Shown here in pieces: positions 40,947-51,592 of a DNA stretch of 64,000 nt. The notes under the pieces are model-generated. The model did no database searches, had not been told where the DNA came from, and saw nothing but the letters and a program-made list of their open reading frames with translations. The stretch lies in contig JAPFFF010000013.1 in the NCBI GenBank assembly GCA_039105265.1, forward strand, positions 2,728,001 to 2,792,000, in the 5' to 3' direction. Each line of letters begins with the position of its first letter. The first letter of the stretch is position 1. The stretch comes from Tritrichomonas musculus. Taxonomy: Eukaryota; Parabasalia; Tritrichomonadida; Tritrichomonadidae. The position numbers and the translations under genes were made by a program.

Positions 40947-42907
40947 TTAGTGGAGATCCTTATTGGCAAGGTAAGAATTTGCATCCGCTTTCAATGGCGA
41001 CATTAGTAGCGGATCAAATTGGCGCCACTAATATGAGGGATGAAATGCTTGATAAGATAGAGTACATCTTATCAAATTGGTTCACATATAATGAAACAGA
41101 CGATGAAGACAAAAGTTCCTATTTTTATTATGATCAAGAATGGGGCACTCTTTATTATAAAAATAGTGAATTTGGAGCCGGAGTTAACCTTGCAGATCAT
41201 CATTTTACTTATGGTTATTATTTACTAGCAACAGGCATTCTTACTTCTTTTCGTCCCCAGTTTGCAGAGAAATGGTCTAGTATGATTGACCTCCTTATTC
41301 GTGATTACATGAACCCTTCGCATGACGATCCAATGTTTCCATACATTCGAAACTTTGATTGTTTTGCTGGACACGGTTGGGCAGGCGGATATGCAGACAA
41401 CAATGGAGGAAACAATCAAGAATCAGCAGGTGAAGCACTAAACAGTTGGGTTGGTGCATATTTCTATGCAACTGCAATTGGTAATGAAACATTAAGACAA
41501 ACAGCCATTTATGGTTATACAACCGAATTAAGCGCAACGAAACATTATTGGTTCAATTATTATAATGATTTCTTATCAAGCTATCCTTATGGTGCTACAG
41601 GCCAGGTTTATGGTGCAAGCAATTTTTATGGAACTTTCTTCAATGGTGAGCCACTTTATGTTTACGGCATTCATTTGATTCCAGGACAAGAATATTTAAC
41701 AAGTCTTGGTCTTAATCAAGATGAACGAAATAAACTTAAGACAGCCATTGAGAAATTGAAACACGAACAATCTATTTGGGAGCTGCCTGAGGCCGATAAA
41801 AGTTTGCATGCTTGGCAGCACATCTTCATTCCAGTCATTTCAATTTATGACCATGATGAGGCAATCAATTGGTACAACGATTGCTTAAAAACAATCGGTA
41901 ACATAGGAAATGATCAAGAACAATATAACGTGTATTGGATTATGCATGGAATAAAATCTGTTGGTTATCGTACAACTGAAATTTGGACTGAAAATGGTCA
42001 AACCGCTACAATATACGTTAGAAATAATGCTTATAAAGCTGTTTGTTGGAATCCATCTCAATCTGAGCAGAAATTTGTTTTCAAGAATAATGAAAAGATT
42101 GTCGGTTCTGCAATAATTCCGCCTAAAACGCTTTTAACCGTCGATCCTTTCAAAGAAACAAATAAACCTCTCAATTATATTGAGGACTCAGAATTTTCAA
42201 TTGAAGATTCATTTGAAACCGAAAACACTCAAATTTCTGATGGTAAATTAATTTTCAATGAAAACGGTTATGCAACATATCACCTCACATTTGGAGAAAA
42301 AGAAGAGTATCGAACAGCCATTATTAATTTCATCAATCAAGGCGAAAATGAAGGTGAAATCCACTTTTTCATTGATGATAAAGAAATTGAAATTTCAAAG
42401 AAAAACGGCTATTATGAAAGTTCGCCATTTTCAATTACTTTCAAACATACGATAACATTGAGGGGCACCAAAATAACCGTTGATGCATTCAAATTTGTCA
42501 AACAGACACTTGTCAAATCAACGGTTAAAATGACAGCTACAGCATCTTCATCAAACGGAAATGAAAACACACCTGAAAAGGCCGTTGATGGAGACATGGA
42601 AACGAGGTGGGAATCAGGACATAACATTGACTCAGTTCAACTTGATTTAAGCTTGGAAGAGCCAACAATTGTTTACCAGCTACAAGTCTATTGGGAAGCT
42701 GCGTCAGCGAAGGAATACAGAGTGCTGTTTTCAGATGATGGGAAAGAGTGGACCGAGGCAGCTCATGTGAATTCAAATCAAGGAAAAAGAACTGATTTTG
42801 TTACTCCTTCAATTATTAAGAAAATCAACTTCATTAGAATTGACTGCATTTCGCGTAATACTAATTACGGTTATTCAATATATGAAGTTGAAATCTATAA
42901 TTTTTAA
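40740..42907 (+). CDS. GH81 endo-beta-1,3-glucanase catalytic part + C-terminal F5/8C
   Basis: This is the continuation of the preceding frame after a one-base shift; the first in-frame ATG is at 40979 but homology starts at about 40740. It shows the GH81 core: DHHFTYGYYLLATG (catalytic-region Asp), FDCFAGHGWAGGYADNNGGN, and QESAGEALNSW with two Glu four residues apart as in characterised GH81 enzymes, then YGIHLIPGQEYL. A fourth F5/8C domain closes the protein (last 130 residues; AVDGDMETRWESGH, RIDCISRNTNYGYS). Catalytic residues are intact, so the enzyme is active if the frameshift is a sequence error. F5/8C repeats would tether the enzyme to polysaccharide. TAA is followed by a TAAAA-type tandem run. 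Confidence 0.87.
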
Positions 42908-43254
42908 AATAAAATAAAATAAAATAAAATAAAAACAAAAAACAAAAAAAGATAGATTTTGAAATTTTTACTTAGAAAAGTTTTTTCTAGGCTCCCTTCT
43001 GCATAAAGAAAACCTGGAATATCCAAATCCAACCAACAATCTAGGCGTTCTTTATGAAAAAGTTAGTTAAATCAGAGTCATATCGAAAAATGATCGTAAT
43101 ACAATGATTTTCAAGTTTTAAAAAACATGTCAATCATTCCAATTTCCAAAATAACAATCACTGGCTTAAAGAATACCTTTAAATTTCAATTATAAATGAT
43201 CTGTTTATCCTTTTTTTTTAAAAAAAATGAAAACATTGTTTATATATATATATT
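42908..43254. other. Spacer with AAAAT tandem run
   Basis: It begins with tandem AAAATAA-type units right after the GH81 stop, then A/T-rich sequence and a short TA run. No gene is seen. Confidence 0.5.
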
Positions 43255-43350
43255 GTGATTTCTGTCAATGATGAACATCCATTAAATACATTGTTTCCAA
43301 TTGAAGTTACAGAAGAAGGAATTATGATTTCTCTCAAATTACACCCTTTA
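43255..43350 (-). pseudogene. Single BspA repeat relic
   Basis: On the minus strand it reads GCNLREIIIPSSVTSIGNNV then NGCSSLTEITI, about one and a half BspA/TpLRR units with no flanking frame. It is a scattered fragment of the family. Confidence 0.75.
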
Positions 43351-43410
43351 TTATAATAAAGTTTTAAAATAAAAACAACTCAATTTATTTGCAATATTTT
43401 TGAGATAATA

Positions 43411-44314
43411 CAGCCGTTTAGGAAATAGAATTGTTTTTTTAGGAAATAAAAAAATATTTTTAGGAAATAGAATTTTTTTTTTAGGAAATAGATTTTTTTT
43501 TTTAGGAAATAAATTTTTTTTTTAGGAAATAGATTAGCAACGATCATTTTACATTCAATCTTCAATAAAACAAAATACGATTTTTTTAGATAACAAAGGA
43601 GTATATACCTTATTTTATTATTACAAATAGTTATATATCTGATAATAAATATAACTATGATGATTAATTAATTAAATAATATTCTAAGAGACATAAAATA
43701 TTAGATTTTCATAAAATTTTATTTTTCTAATTAAAAAGCTAAAGTATGCTTAATTAAACATCATAAAATATTCATTTTTCTAAGTTTTGCTAATATTTAT
43801 TGAAAAAATAATAATTAGTTAAAATTAAAAGAAAAAATGGAACAACAAGGCAAACAAGCATAACAATAATTTATAAAATGTTCAAATATGAAAGTATAAT
43901 ATATCTGTATTTTAAAACAGGTAATATTAGTATTAAATTTAAAAAAAAATCTAGAACTGTTCTCATTCACTTGGAAAAATTATCAGATATAATGATAAAA
44001 AAGTTTTATAGTCACATCAACATGAAAATATGATCAAACGTCAAAGTTGAAATATTGTTGAAATATTTGAAGTTTTCTAAAAAATTGATGTAAAGGCTTA
44101 ATTCTTCTTTCACAATCTGAAATATCGATATACATTCATTTGAAACAAGATTTTTTTGAAATTATTCTTCTTATGCATAGAAATATCATATCTGAACTTT
44201 TAAAAAAAGTTACAGAATTGAATACAATATGATCGTTGCTAATTATTTTCCTAAAAAAATATATCGGCTTTGTAAACCATTCAAATTTTGATATTTTATT
44301 TCCTAAACGGCTGT
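43411..44314. mobile_element. Candidate mariner-like MITE, TA-flanked
   Basis: The ends CAGCCGTTTAGGAAATA and its reverse complement TATTTCCTAAACGGCTG form 17-bp perfect TIRs, each bordered by TA. Inside the left end the TTTAGGAAATAGA motif is repeated about five times (43437-43532). A second inverted pair (ATTAGCAACGATC at about 43531 and GATCGTTGCTAAT at about 44231) lies further in. No open frame of note is seen. TA borders are the signature of Tc1/mariner insertion, known to be active in trichomonads. Confidence 0.7.
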
Positions 44315-44362
44315 ATGGACATTTAAGAATTCAAAACTTAGATTTTATTTTTTTTTTACTAA

Positions 44363-45853
44363 ATGAGTAAGAAAGTATTCACCATTTCAGCATCAGGCTT
44401 GAAAAACATTGTTTTCCATTCCAGCGATAATACACCAATTACAATATTGAATTCAAATAATCTAGATGAAATTAAAATTAACGACGACGAATTTTTATTT
44501 CTCGTAGGACAATATGGGATAAAAATGCATCGATTTTTAGCCGAATTTATTTCACCTCGTGTTTCATCCCTTCATTATTCAGATCCAACGACCAACGTAC
44601 TTCGAATTGACGAAGTTGATCAAGAAAAAATAAATTTAAACACAGAAATCAACAGCGGAATCCTTGAGAAACTTCGATCAATAACTCTTGGTGAAAGTGT
44701 TGACATTAATTTCGATGAGAGTCAAAAACTTCGAATATTATCACTTTTCCTTGGGAATCAAGAAATTGTTCACAGAATTAACGAACTCTTCCCCATTTTG
44801 TCAGAAGAAACGAATATTGATGATTGCATTCAACGTCTTCAGTACATGCATAATTTTAATATATCAGAATCAAGTCCATTTCGATTTTTATATGACAACG
44901 ACCAGCTAGTTAAATTCATTTCGAGCCACTTTTACTCTATTGATCCAGAAAAACTTTATCGGCTTCCTCTTCCAATTCTTCACGCAATTTTAAGCAACGA
45001 TGGCCTGAAATTGAGAAGTGAAGATTCACTTTTTGAATTCATTGAAAAAGTTTTTGAAAATAAAGAAAAATATGACATATCAGAAAAAGTTGTATTTTAT
45101 GAACTTGTTGATTTTTGTTCGCTGAGTGAGCCGAAGTTCAACGAGGCGATAGAAAAGATTGAAGCATCAGAGATGACGAGCGAGCTGTGGAGAAGACTGA
45201 AAAAGTGCTTCTTCACGAGCAAAGACGTTGTTGCAAAAATGAAGACCGAGGAAGAGCGAAAATCGCTGAATCGGAACAGATATGCAGTCACTGACAGGCA
45301 CAAGTACACGACCGTTGAATACGACAGCAATGCGAGCAACCGATTCAATGGAATAATCGCCAAACTTGGCAACGGAAACCCAGCAAGCGTCCTTGACAGC
45401 GGAACAATCAACATCACATCATCACAAGCTTGTAGTAGTGAACCTAGTTATCAGTCCAAGAATGTTGTTAATTTCAGTGACACTGATGGATGCTTTTATT
45501 CCAGCGACATAGCCAACTCGTGGCTGACTGTTGATTTCAAGGACAGAAAAGTGAAGCCTTCTTTCTATTCAATTAGATCCAACAGCTGGAGTGGGGCTGG
45601 CAACTGCCATCCACAGAGCTGGCGCCTTGATGGCTCAAATGACGGAGAAAGCTGGACGCCACTTGATGCACGAACAAACGACAAAAGCCTCGATGGGAAA
45701 GGTTACTCGAATACATTTGAAGTTCGCGAAGGCAAGTCACTGAATGAATACTTCCAGTACCTCCGAATCCAGCAAACAGGCACTAACACAGGTGGAGACA
45801 ATTGTTTCATTTTTTCAGCTCTTGAATTCTTTGGGACAATCCGAGAGGAATAA
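44363..45853 (+). CDS. BTB-like / F5/8C domain protein
   Basis: The 496-residue protein has an N-terminal BTB-like region (about 30-130; DDEFLFLVGQYGIKMHRFLA then FISPRVSSL), a helical BACK-like middle (about 150-300), and a C-terminal F5/8C domain (about 345-494) with VVNFSDTDGCFYSSDIANSW, SWRLDGSNDGESWTPLD and YLRIQQTGTNTGG. This BTB-BACK-discoidin order resembles BTBD9 and a large trichomonad family. The protein is intracellular and probably a protein-interaction adaptor, perhaps for Cul3 ligases (inference). The frame is intact and unrelated to the GH81 F5/8C domains. It starts 49 bp after the MITE. Confidence 0.82.
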   Translation: MSKKVFTISASGLKNIVFHSSDNTPITILNSNNLDEIKINDDEFLFLVGQYGIKMHRFLAEFISPRVSSLHYSDPTTNVLRIDEVDQEKINLNTEINSGILEKLRSITLGESVDINFDESQKLRILSLFLGNQEIVHRINELFPILSEETNIDDCIQRLQYMHNFNISESSPFRFLYDNDQLVKFISSHFYSIDPEKLYRLPLPILHAILSNDGLKLRSEDSLFEFIEKVFENKEKYDISEKVVFYELVDFCSLSEPKFNEAIEKIEASEMTSELWRRLKKCFFTSKDVVAKMKTEEERKSLNRNRYAVTDRHKYTTVEYDSNASNRFNGIIAKLGNGNPASVLDSGTINITSSQACSSEPSYQSKNVVNFSDTDGCFYSSDIANSWLTVDFKDRKVKPSFYSIRSNSWSGAGNCHPQSWRLDGSNDGESWTPLDARTNDKSLDGKGYSNTFEVREGKSLNEYFQYLRIQQTGTNTGGDNCFIFSALEFFGTIREE

Positions 45854-46009
45854 CTTTTTTACTTCATCTCTAAATAAATATTGACTTTTTTTTTTTTTTT
45901 AATCTCTTGCAGACCACGAGCTAGTGGTAAGTTATAAAATAATAATTTATACTTCTAAATGAGCTCATTGAACATAATAAAAAAATGATAACAGCAATCA
46001 AGCACTAAC
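45854..46009. other. Short convergent spacer
   Basis: It separates the 3' ends of two convergent genes and contains a T-run (about 45889-45900). Confidence 0.5.
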
Positions 46010-49000
46010 TCATCTAGACACGATTTTTGGCTCATTGAAACCTTCATAAAACAAATGATTAATTTCTTTCATAAGAGTGTTCTTTTCTATTTTATTTTTA
46101 GGTGTTTCGATATTTATCCTGCCAAATAGTATTGAATATGGTGGCTTGTACAAAACTTCTTCCATTATTTCTATTATTTCTCTGATTTCATCAAGAATTT
46201 CATTCATTAAGTCATCTCTTTTCATTATGAAATCCAATAATTCATCTGGATTGGTAAAAATAATTTCTTTTTCAAATTTTGATGAATCTGAATTAGACTT
46301 CCAGTGGCATAAATCATCATTGTGCTTAGTTGATTTTAATAACAGAGATTTTTTGTTATCTTTTTGATATGAATGATCATTATTTACTTTTTCTTTTGTT
46401 TTATTGATAATCGTTTCTTTTTGAATTTCTTCTCTTTTAGATTTTTCAAATGCAAAATTATTGCAAATTTCATTTTGTAATTTCTCCTTGATTTTTTCTG
46501 GAAGATTTGGTTGATTAATAAAATTAAAAAGAGGAAAATTGAATATGAATTGTTTGAGGTAAGAAAAATGTTTTTTTGATTGTTCAATTTGAATTCTGAA
46601 ATTAAAACCATATTTTGATTCATCTGAATCGAGTTTTAATTTTGAAATAGATTTGATGAAATATTTTCTGAATTCATCAAATTTATTTTGGGTTAAATAA
46701 TATTCTGACAATTTCAAATTAGTGAAACAAATAATAAATGTTTTTGATATTTCAAGTCTTTTGTCTTTATGCTTTTTATTATGGAATACAAGTGGCTCGT
46801 CTTCATATTCTGATGCAAGAATAAAAAATTCAATTGATTCTTTAATTAAGTTTTCTTTTTCTTTAAGATGGGCCAAATTGAAAGCTGAAAGAGCAAAACG
46901 ATGTTCTAATGATCTTTCATACATGTGCTCTGCATTACCGACATCATTCATATACAATTCATAAAGTAATCCAAGGTTATTTTGGCCGAATGGATATTCA
47001 TTCAATCCTGCCTCTTTAATATAACTAAATGCTTTTTGATTGTCTTCATAAATTGAAACATAAATTAATCCAAGATCATTGCATGATTGATAATAAAATT
47101 CATTGTAAGCTAATTTTTGATTTCTATTTAAAATATGATTATAAATAAGGGCTTTTCCATAATGGTTTTCACAACATTTTTCAAAATATTTGATTGCTTT
47201 AGGAATATCAACATCAAAAACATCACCAACTGAATAATATGTTCCTAAATAAAAAAGACATTCTGGATTATATAAATTTGCTGATAATTCATAATAATAT
47301 TTTGCTTTTTTATAGTCTTTTTCAACACCTTGACCATTTAAGTATAGATTTCCTAACTCAAATAGAGCATCGGAGTCTTTTCCCCATGCAGATAATTCAA
47401 AATGCTTTTTAGCTTTGGCATAATCTTTTTCAACTTCTTTTCCTTCACAATATAGAGATCCCAACAAAAAGTGAGCATTTGAATTATTCAATTTTGCAGA
47501 TTTTTTCAAATACTCAATTTTCTTTTTATTATCATGTTCAATACGATAGTAATAATATGATAAACCTAAGAATCCTTCTGAATTGTTTTGTTTGGCCGAT
47601 AATTCAAAATAAAATTTGGCTTTATAAGGGTCTTTGCAAAAACCTATTCCATCCATAGAAATAGTGCCTAACATAGAAAGAGCATCTGAATAATTATATT
47701 TAGCTGATAATTCAAAATATTTTATGGCTTTAGAGTAATCGATTTCAACCTCAACACCAAAATAATAAAAGTATCCTAGTTTATAAAGAGATTTTGGATG
47801 ATTTTGTTCAGCAGCTAATTCAAAATACTTTTTGGCTGTCAAATAGTTATGATCAACACCATACCCATTTAAATAGATCGATCCTAAATCATGAAGAGCG
47901 TTTGCATTTCCATGTGTAGCAGATAACTCAAAATATTCTATCCCTTTTTTATAATTTTGCTTAACGCCTTTGCCTAAACAATAAAGAAGTCCAATTTGAT
48001 AAATGGCTTCTGAATTATTAAGTTTGGATGATAATTCATAATATTCTTTCGCCTTTAAATAATTTGGCCTAACTGCTTTACCTTCTTTATATATTTCCCC
48101 TAGAAATAATAGACCATTTGAATCATTGAGCGAGGCAGTTATTTCAAAATATTCTTTGGCTTTCGAATAATTAACTGGAACACCTCGACCGTTATAATAC
48201 ATTAAGCCTAAATTATTAAGAGCTTCTAAATTGTTTTGTTTAGCTGACAACTCAAAATATTCTTTCGCTTTTAAATAATCTTTTTTAACACCAAAACCGT
48301 TATGATAAAGATTGCCTAATTTAGTAATAGCCTCTGAGTTATCTTGTTTCGCTGATAATTCATAATATTCTATCGCTTTCGAAAAGTTTTGTTTAACACC
48401 AAAACCAGAATAATAAAGATCTCCTAATTGATTAAGAGCATCAAAATTATTGAGTTTTGTTGATAATTCATAATATTCTTTTGCTTTCAAATAATCTCGT
48501 TTAACTGCTTTACCTTCTTTATATAATTCACCAAGATATAACAGTGCTTTTGAATTATTTTGTTGTGCAGATAATTCCCAATATTCTTTGGCTTTCGAAT
48601 AATTAACTGGAACACCACGGCCATTATAATACATTAAACCTAAATTATTAAGAGCTTCTAAGTTGTTTTGTTTAGCTGACAACTCAAAGTATTCTTTCGC
48701 TTTATAATAATCTTTTTTAACACCAAAACCGTTATGATAAAGATTGCCTAATTTCAAAAGACTTACAGAATTATTTTGTTTTCCTGATAACTCATAATAT
48801 TCTTTTGCTTTCAAATAATCTCGTTTAACTGCTTTACCTTCTTCATATAATTCACCAAGATATAATAGTGCTATTGAATTATTTTGTTGTGCAGATAATT
48901 CCCAATATTCTTTTGCTTTTAAATAATTAACATTAACTCCAAGTCCATTATAATACATTAAGCCTAAATTAATAAGAGAATTTGGGTTATTTTGTTTGGC

Positions 49001-51592
49001 TGCTAATTCATAATATTCCTTGGCTTCATGGTAATCCTTTTTTACACCATATCCTTTATAAAAAAGATTACCTATTTCATTAATAGCATTTGAATCCTGT
49101 AATTCAGCTGATAATTCAAAATATTCTTTTGCCTTTTTATAATCTTTCTCAACACCAAATCCATTTAAATAAAGTAACCCTAAATGGAGAAGGCCACTTG
49201 AATTATCTAATCCTGCAGATATTTCATAATATTCTTTTGCTTTTTCATAATTCTGTTCAACACCACTTCCATCTTTATAAAGATGTCCTAAATGACAAAA
49301 CGCATCTGAATTACCTAAATTAGATGATCTTTCATAATATTCTTTGGCTTTAAAAAAATCAGATTTAATATATTTACCTTCATGATAAATTAACCCTAAA
49401 AAGAAAAGTGCATCAGAATGATTCAACTGTGCTGATTTTTCAAAATATTCTTTGGCTCTTAAAAAATCTTGTCTAACACCTTTACCATTATAGTATAGAA
49501 TTCCCAAATTATACAATGCTTCTGAATTACCAAATTTTGCTGCCTTTTCAAAATATTCTTTTGCTTTTATATAATTTTTTTCAACACCATTTCCAATGTC
49601 ATATAGAACTCCTAATCCCAATAATGCCTCAGAATTATCCAAAGCTGCCGATAATTCCAAATATTCTTTGGCTTTTAAATAATCTTGTTTGACTCCATAA
49701 CCAAACAAATAAAGCTTGGCCATATTGGAAAGTCCAATTGGATCTGATAAGTGTGCAGACAATTCAAAATATTCTTTTGCTTTTTGATAATCCTTTTTAA
49801 CACCTTCACCATTGAAATAAAGAGCGCCTAATTGATTAAATGCCAATGGATCATTTTGTTTAGCTGATAGTTCAAAATACTCTTTTGCTTTTAGATAATC
49901 TTTTTTAACTCCTTTACCATTGTAATAAAGTATTCCTAACTCATTTATTGCTTTTATATTGTCGTATTGTGCTGATAATTCCAAATATTTCTTTGCTTGT
50001 AAATAATCTTGTTTCACACCAATTCCTTTTAAATACAATAACGCTAGATTATAAAAAGATTTTGAATCATTCAATTCGGATGCTTTTTCAAAATAATCTT
50101 TGGCTTTTATATAATCTTGTTTAACGCCATTACCAAAATAATATAGAGTACCCAAATTGCGAAAGGCTAAATAAAAATTTTGTTTTGCTGACAATTCATA
50201 ATATTCTTTGGCTTTTATATAATCTTGTTTAACACCTTTCCCATTATGATATAAAGCTCCAATGTTATTCATAGCCTCACGATTAAATTTTTTAGCAGAT
50301 GATATAAAATATTTTCTTGCTTCCTTATAATTATCTCCATACAAATAGCCTAAACGATTAAGAGAATTTGAATTATTCTCATCAGCTGCCAATTTTGAAT
50401 ATCGTTTGGCCTCCGAAAAATCTTTCTTGACTCCTAATCCATAATAATAGATAGATCCTAAATTATTATAAGCTGATGGGCAGTTTTGTTTTGCTGATAA
50501 TTCAAAGTACTCTTTGCCTTTTAAATAATCTTGCTTAAATACGATACCATAGCAGTAAAAATATCCAAGTCTACAAAGAGCAAGTGGATGGTTGGATAGT
50601 TCATAATATTTTATAGCTTTTGGAATGTCTTTTGGTATTATATCTTCAAATTGGTAAAGACCTCCCAAATGTAGATAAAATAAAGATTTATCTTTTCCAT
50701 TTCTAATCAAAAAAAGTCCAGAACAAATTGATATATTTTTCATGTAATATTCCATGTCTTTATCACTTTCTTTTTTAATTGTAGCAATCTCATAAAATAA
50801 TTGTATAATATGATCTAGTAATAAAATAGAACATTTATCATTTAAAAATTCTTCAAAGTAATTAAATGATTTCATTTCTTCCAAGATGAAATTTTGAATA
50901 AATTGGAAATTTGATTCATTATCATTAGTACAATATTTGTATAGATCATTGAGACTTCTCTTTTCAGAATCTATGGATGAAAATATGCTGCTATTTGGTA
51001 TTGACTCAGATCTTAATAAAGCATGTATAATTTGTCCTAATGATTGAATATTGGATTTATTATGTCTACTATCCACTTGAAAGAATGAAATGTAGACAAC
51101 TTCATTATGATTTACAAAAATGTTTGATGCATCAATAAAAAAATGATTGATTGAATTTTTGTGAAGGTAATCAATCAATTCGATTACTCTAATAATTGTA
51201 GTAAGAATAAATAATTGATTAACTTTTTGATATCTGGATGATATGAATGAATCAAGTCTTCCATTACACATAAATTCACATAAAAATCCAATATTTTTAC
51301 CATTTTCCTTTAGAAATCCATAAAAAGGCACATGTAATCGATTAGAAAAATGTTTGAAAATATTATCATCATTAAACTTATCTTCATTTTCATTTGTTCT
51401 GTTGATCTTTGTCATCATAAAAATATATTGGCTTTCAAGATGAATAACTAAATAATCAGTCGTTATTATATTTGAAGATATCGTTCTTAATATTATAAAT
51501 TCATTCTCATTGAATTCACGAATATAATCTTTTTTATCATCATTGTTGTTATTTTGTATTTTTTGTTCGTAACAATGATATTTATATAACAT
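46010..51592 (-). CDS. Giant pseudokinase / Sel1-repeat protein, C-terminal part
   Basis: The 1860-residue frame begins with a kinase fold that has lost its catalytic residues. The HRD region reads NHFFIDASN and the DFG region ISFFQVD, but NEFIILRTISS and the C-helix region align with the kinase of the 20.7-25.2 kb gene. About 33 Sel1 repeats follow (residues about 330-1480; AKEYYELSAKQNNSxAL type), more divergent than those of the other gene. The tail ends PPYSILFGRINI like its paralogue. It overlaps the next frame (51493-53676) by 100 nt, and the missing N-terminal homology (IRRYFYPTEYF) lies in that frame. The two are therefore one gene of about 2,550 codons broken by a one-base shift near 51500-51610. 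The likely role is a scaffold. Confidence 0.85.
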   Translation of the reverse strand: MLYKYHCYEQKIQNNNNDDKKDYIREFNENEFIILRTISSNIITTDYLVIHLESQYIFMMTKINRTNENEDKFNDDNIFKHFSNRLHVPFYGFLKENGKNIGFLCEFMCNGRLDSFISSRYQKVNQLFILTTIIRVIELIDYLHKNSINHFFIDASNIFVNHNEVVYISFFQVDSRHNKSNIQSLGQIIHALLRSESIPNSSIFSSIDSEKRSLNDLYKYCTNDNESNFQFIQNFILEEMKSFNYFEEFLNDKCSILLLDHIIQLFYEIATIKKESDKDMEYYMKNISICSGLFLIRNGKDKSLFYLHLGGLYQFEDIIPKDIPKAIKYYELSNHPLALCRLGYFYCYGIVFKQDYLKGKEYFELSAKQNCPSAYNNLGSIYYYGLGVKKDFSEAKRYSKLAADENNSNSLNRLGYLYGDNYKEARKYFISSAKKFNREAMNNIGALYHNGKGVKQDYIKAKEYYELSAKQNFYLAFRNLGTLYYFGNGVKQDYIKAKDYFEKASELNDSKSFYNLALLYLKGIGVKQDYLQAKKYLELSAQYDNIKAINELGILYYNGKGVKKDYLKAKEYFELSAKQNDPLAFNQLGALYFNGEGVKKDYQKAKEYFELSAHLSDPIGLSNMAKLYLFGYGVKQDYLKAKEYLELSAALDNSEALLGLGVLYDIGNGVEKNYIKAKEYFEKAAKFGNSEALYNLGILYYNGKGVRQDFLRAKEYFEKSAQLNHSDALFFLGLIYHEGKYIKSDFFKAKEYYERSSNLGNSDAFCHLGHLYKDGSGVEQNYEKAKEYYEISAGLDNSSGLLHLGLLYLNGFGVEKDYKKAKEYFELSAELQDSNAINEIGNLFYKGYGVKKDYHEAKEYYELAAKQNNPNSLINLGLMYYNGLGVNVNYLKAKEYWELSAQQNNSIALLYLGELYEEGKAVKRDYLKAKEYYELSGKQNNSVSLLKLGNLYHNGFGVKKDYYKAKEYFELSAKQNNLEALNNLGLMYYNGRGVPVNYSKAKEYWELSAQQNNSKALLYLGELYKEGKAVKRDYLKAKEYYELSTKLNNFDALNQLGDLYYSGFGVKQNFSKAIEYYELSAKQDNSEAITKLGNLYHNGFGVKKDYLKAKEYFELSAKQNNLEALNNLGLMYYNGRGVPVNYSKAKEYFEITASLNDSNGLLFLGEIYKEGKAVRPNYLKAKEYYELSSKLNNSEAIYQIGLLYCLGKGVKQNYKKGIEYFELSATHGNANALHDLGSIYLNGYGVDHNYLTAKKYFELAAEQNHPKSLYKLGYFYYFGVEVEIDYSKAIKYFELSAKYNYSDALSMLGTISMDGIGFCKDPYKAKFYFELSAKQNNSEGFLGLSYYYYRIEHDNKKKIEYLKKSAKLNNSNAHFLLGSLYCEGKEVEKDYAKAKKHFELSAWGKDSDALFELGNLYLNGQGVEKDYKKAKYYYELSANLYNPECLFYLGTYYSVGDVFDVDIPKAIKYFEKCCENHYGKALIYNHILNRNQKLAYNEFYYQSCNDLGLIYVSIYEDNQKAFSYIKEAGLNEYPFGQNNLGLLYELYMNDVGNAEHMYERSLEHRFALSAFNLAHLKEKENLIKESIEFFILASEYEDEPLVFHNKKHKDKRLEISKTFIICFTNLKLSEYYLTQNKFDEFRKYFIKSISKLKLDSDESKYGFNFRIQIEQSKKHFSYLKQFIFNFPLFNFINQPNLPEKIKEKLQNEICNNFAFEKSKREEIQKETIINKTKEKVNNDHSYQKDNKKSLLLKSTKHNDDLCHWKSNSDSSKFEKEIIFTNPDELLDFIMKRDDLMNEILDEIREIIEIMEEVLYKPPYSILFGRINIETPKNKIEKNTLMKEINHLFYEGFNEPKIVSR

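Noticed and set aside
43380-43565. 61-codon minus-strand Phe/Lys/Tyr-rich frame
   Set aside because: It is a product of the TTTAGGAAATAGA repeats at the MITE end.
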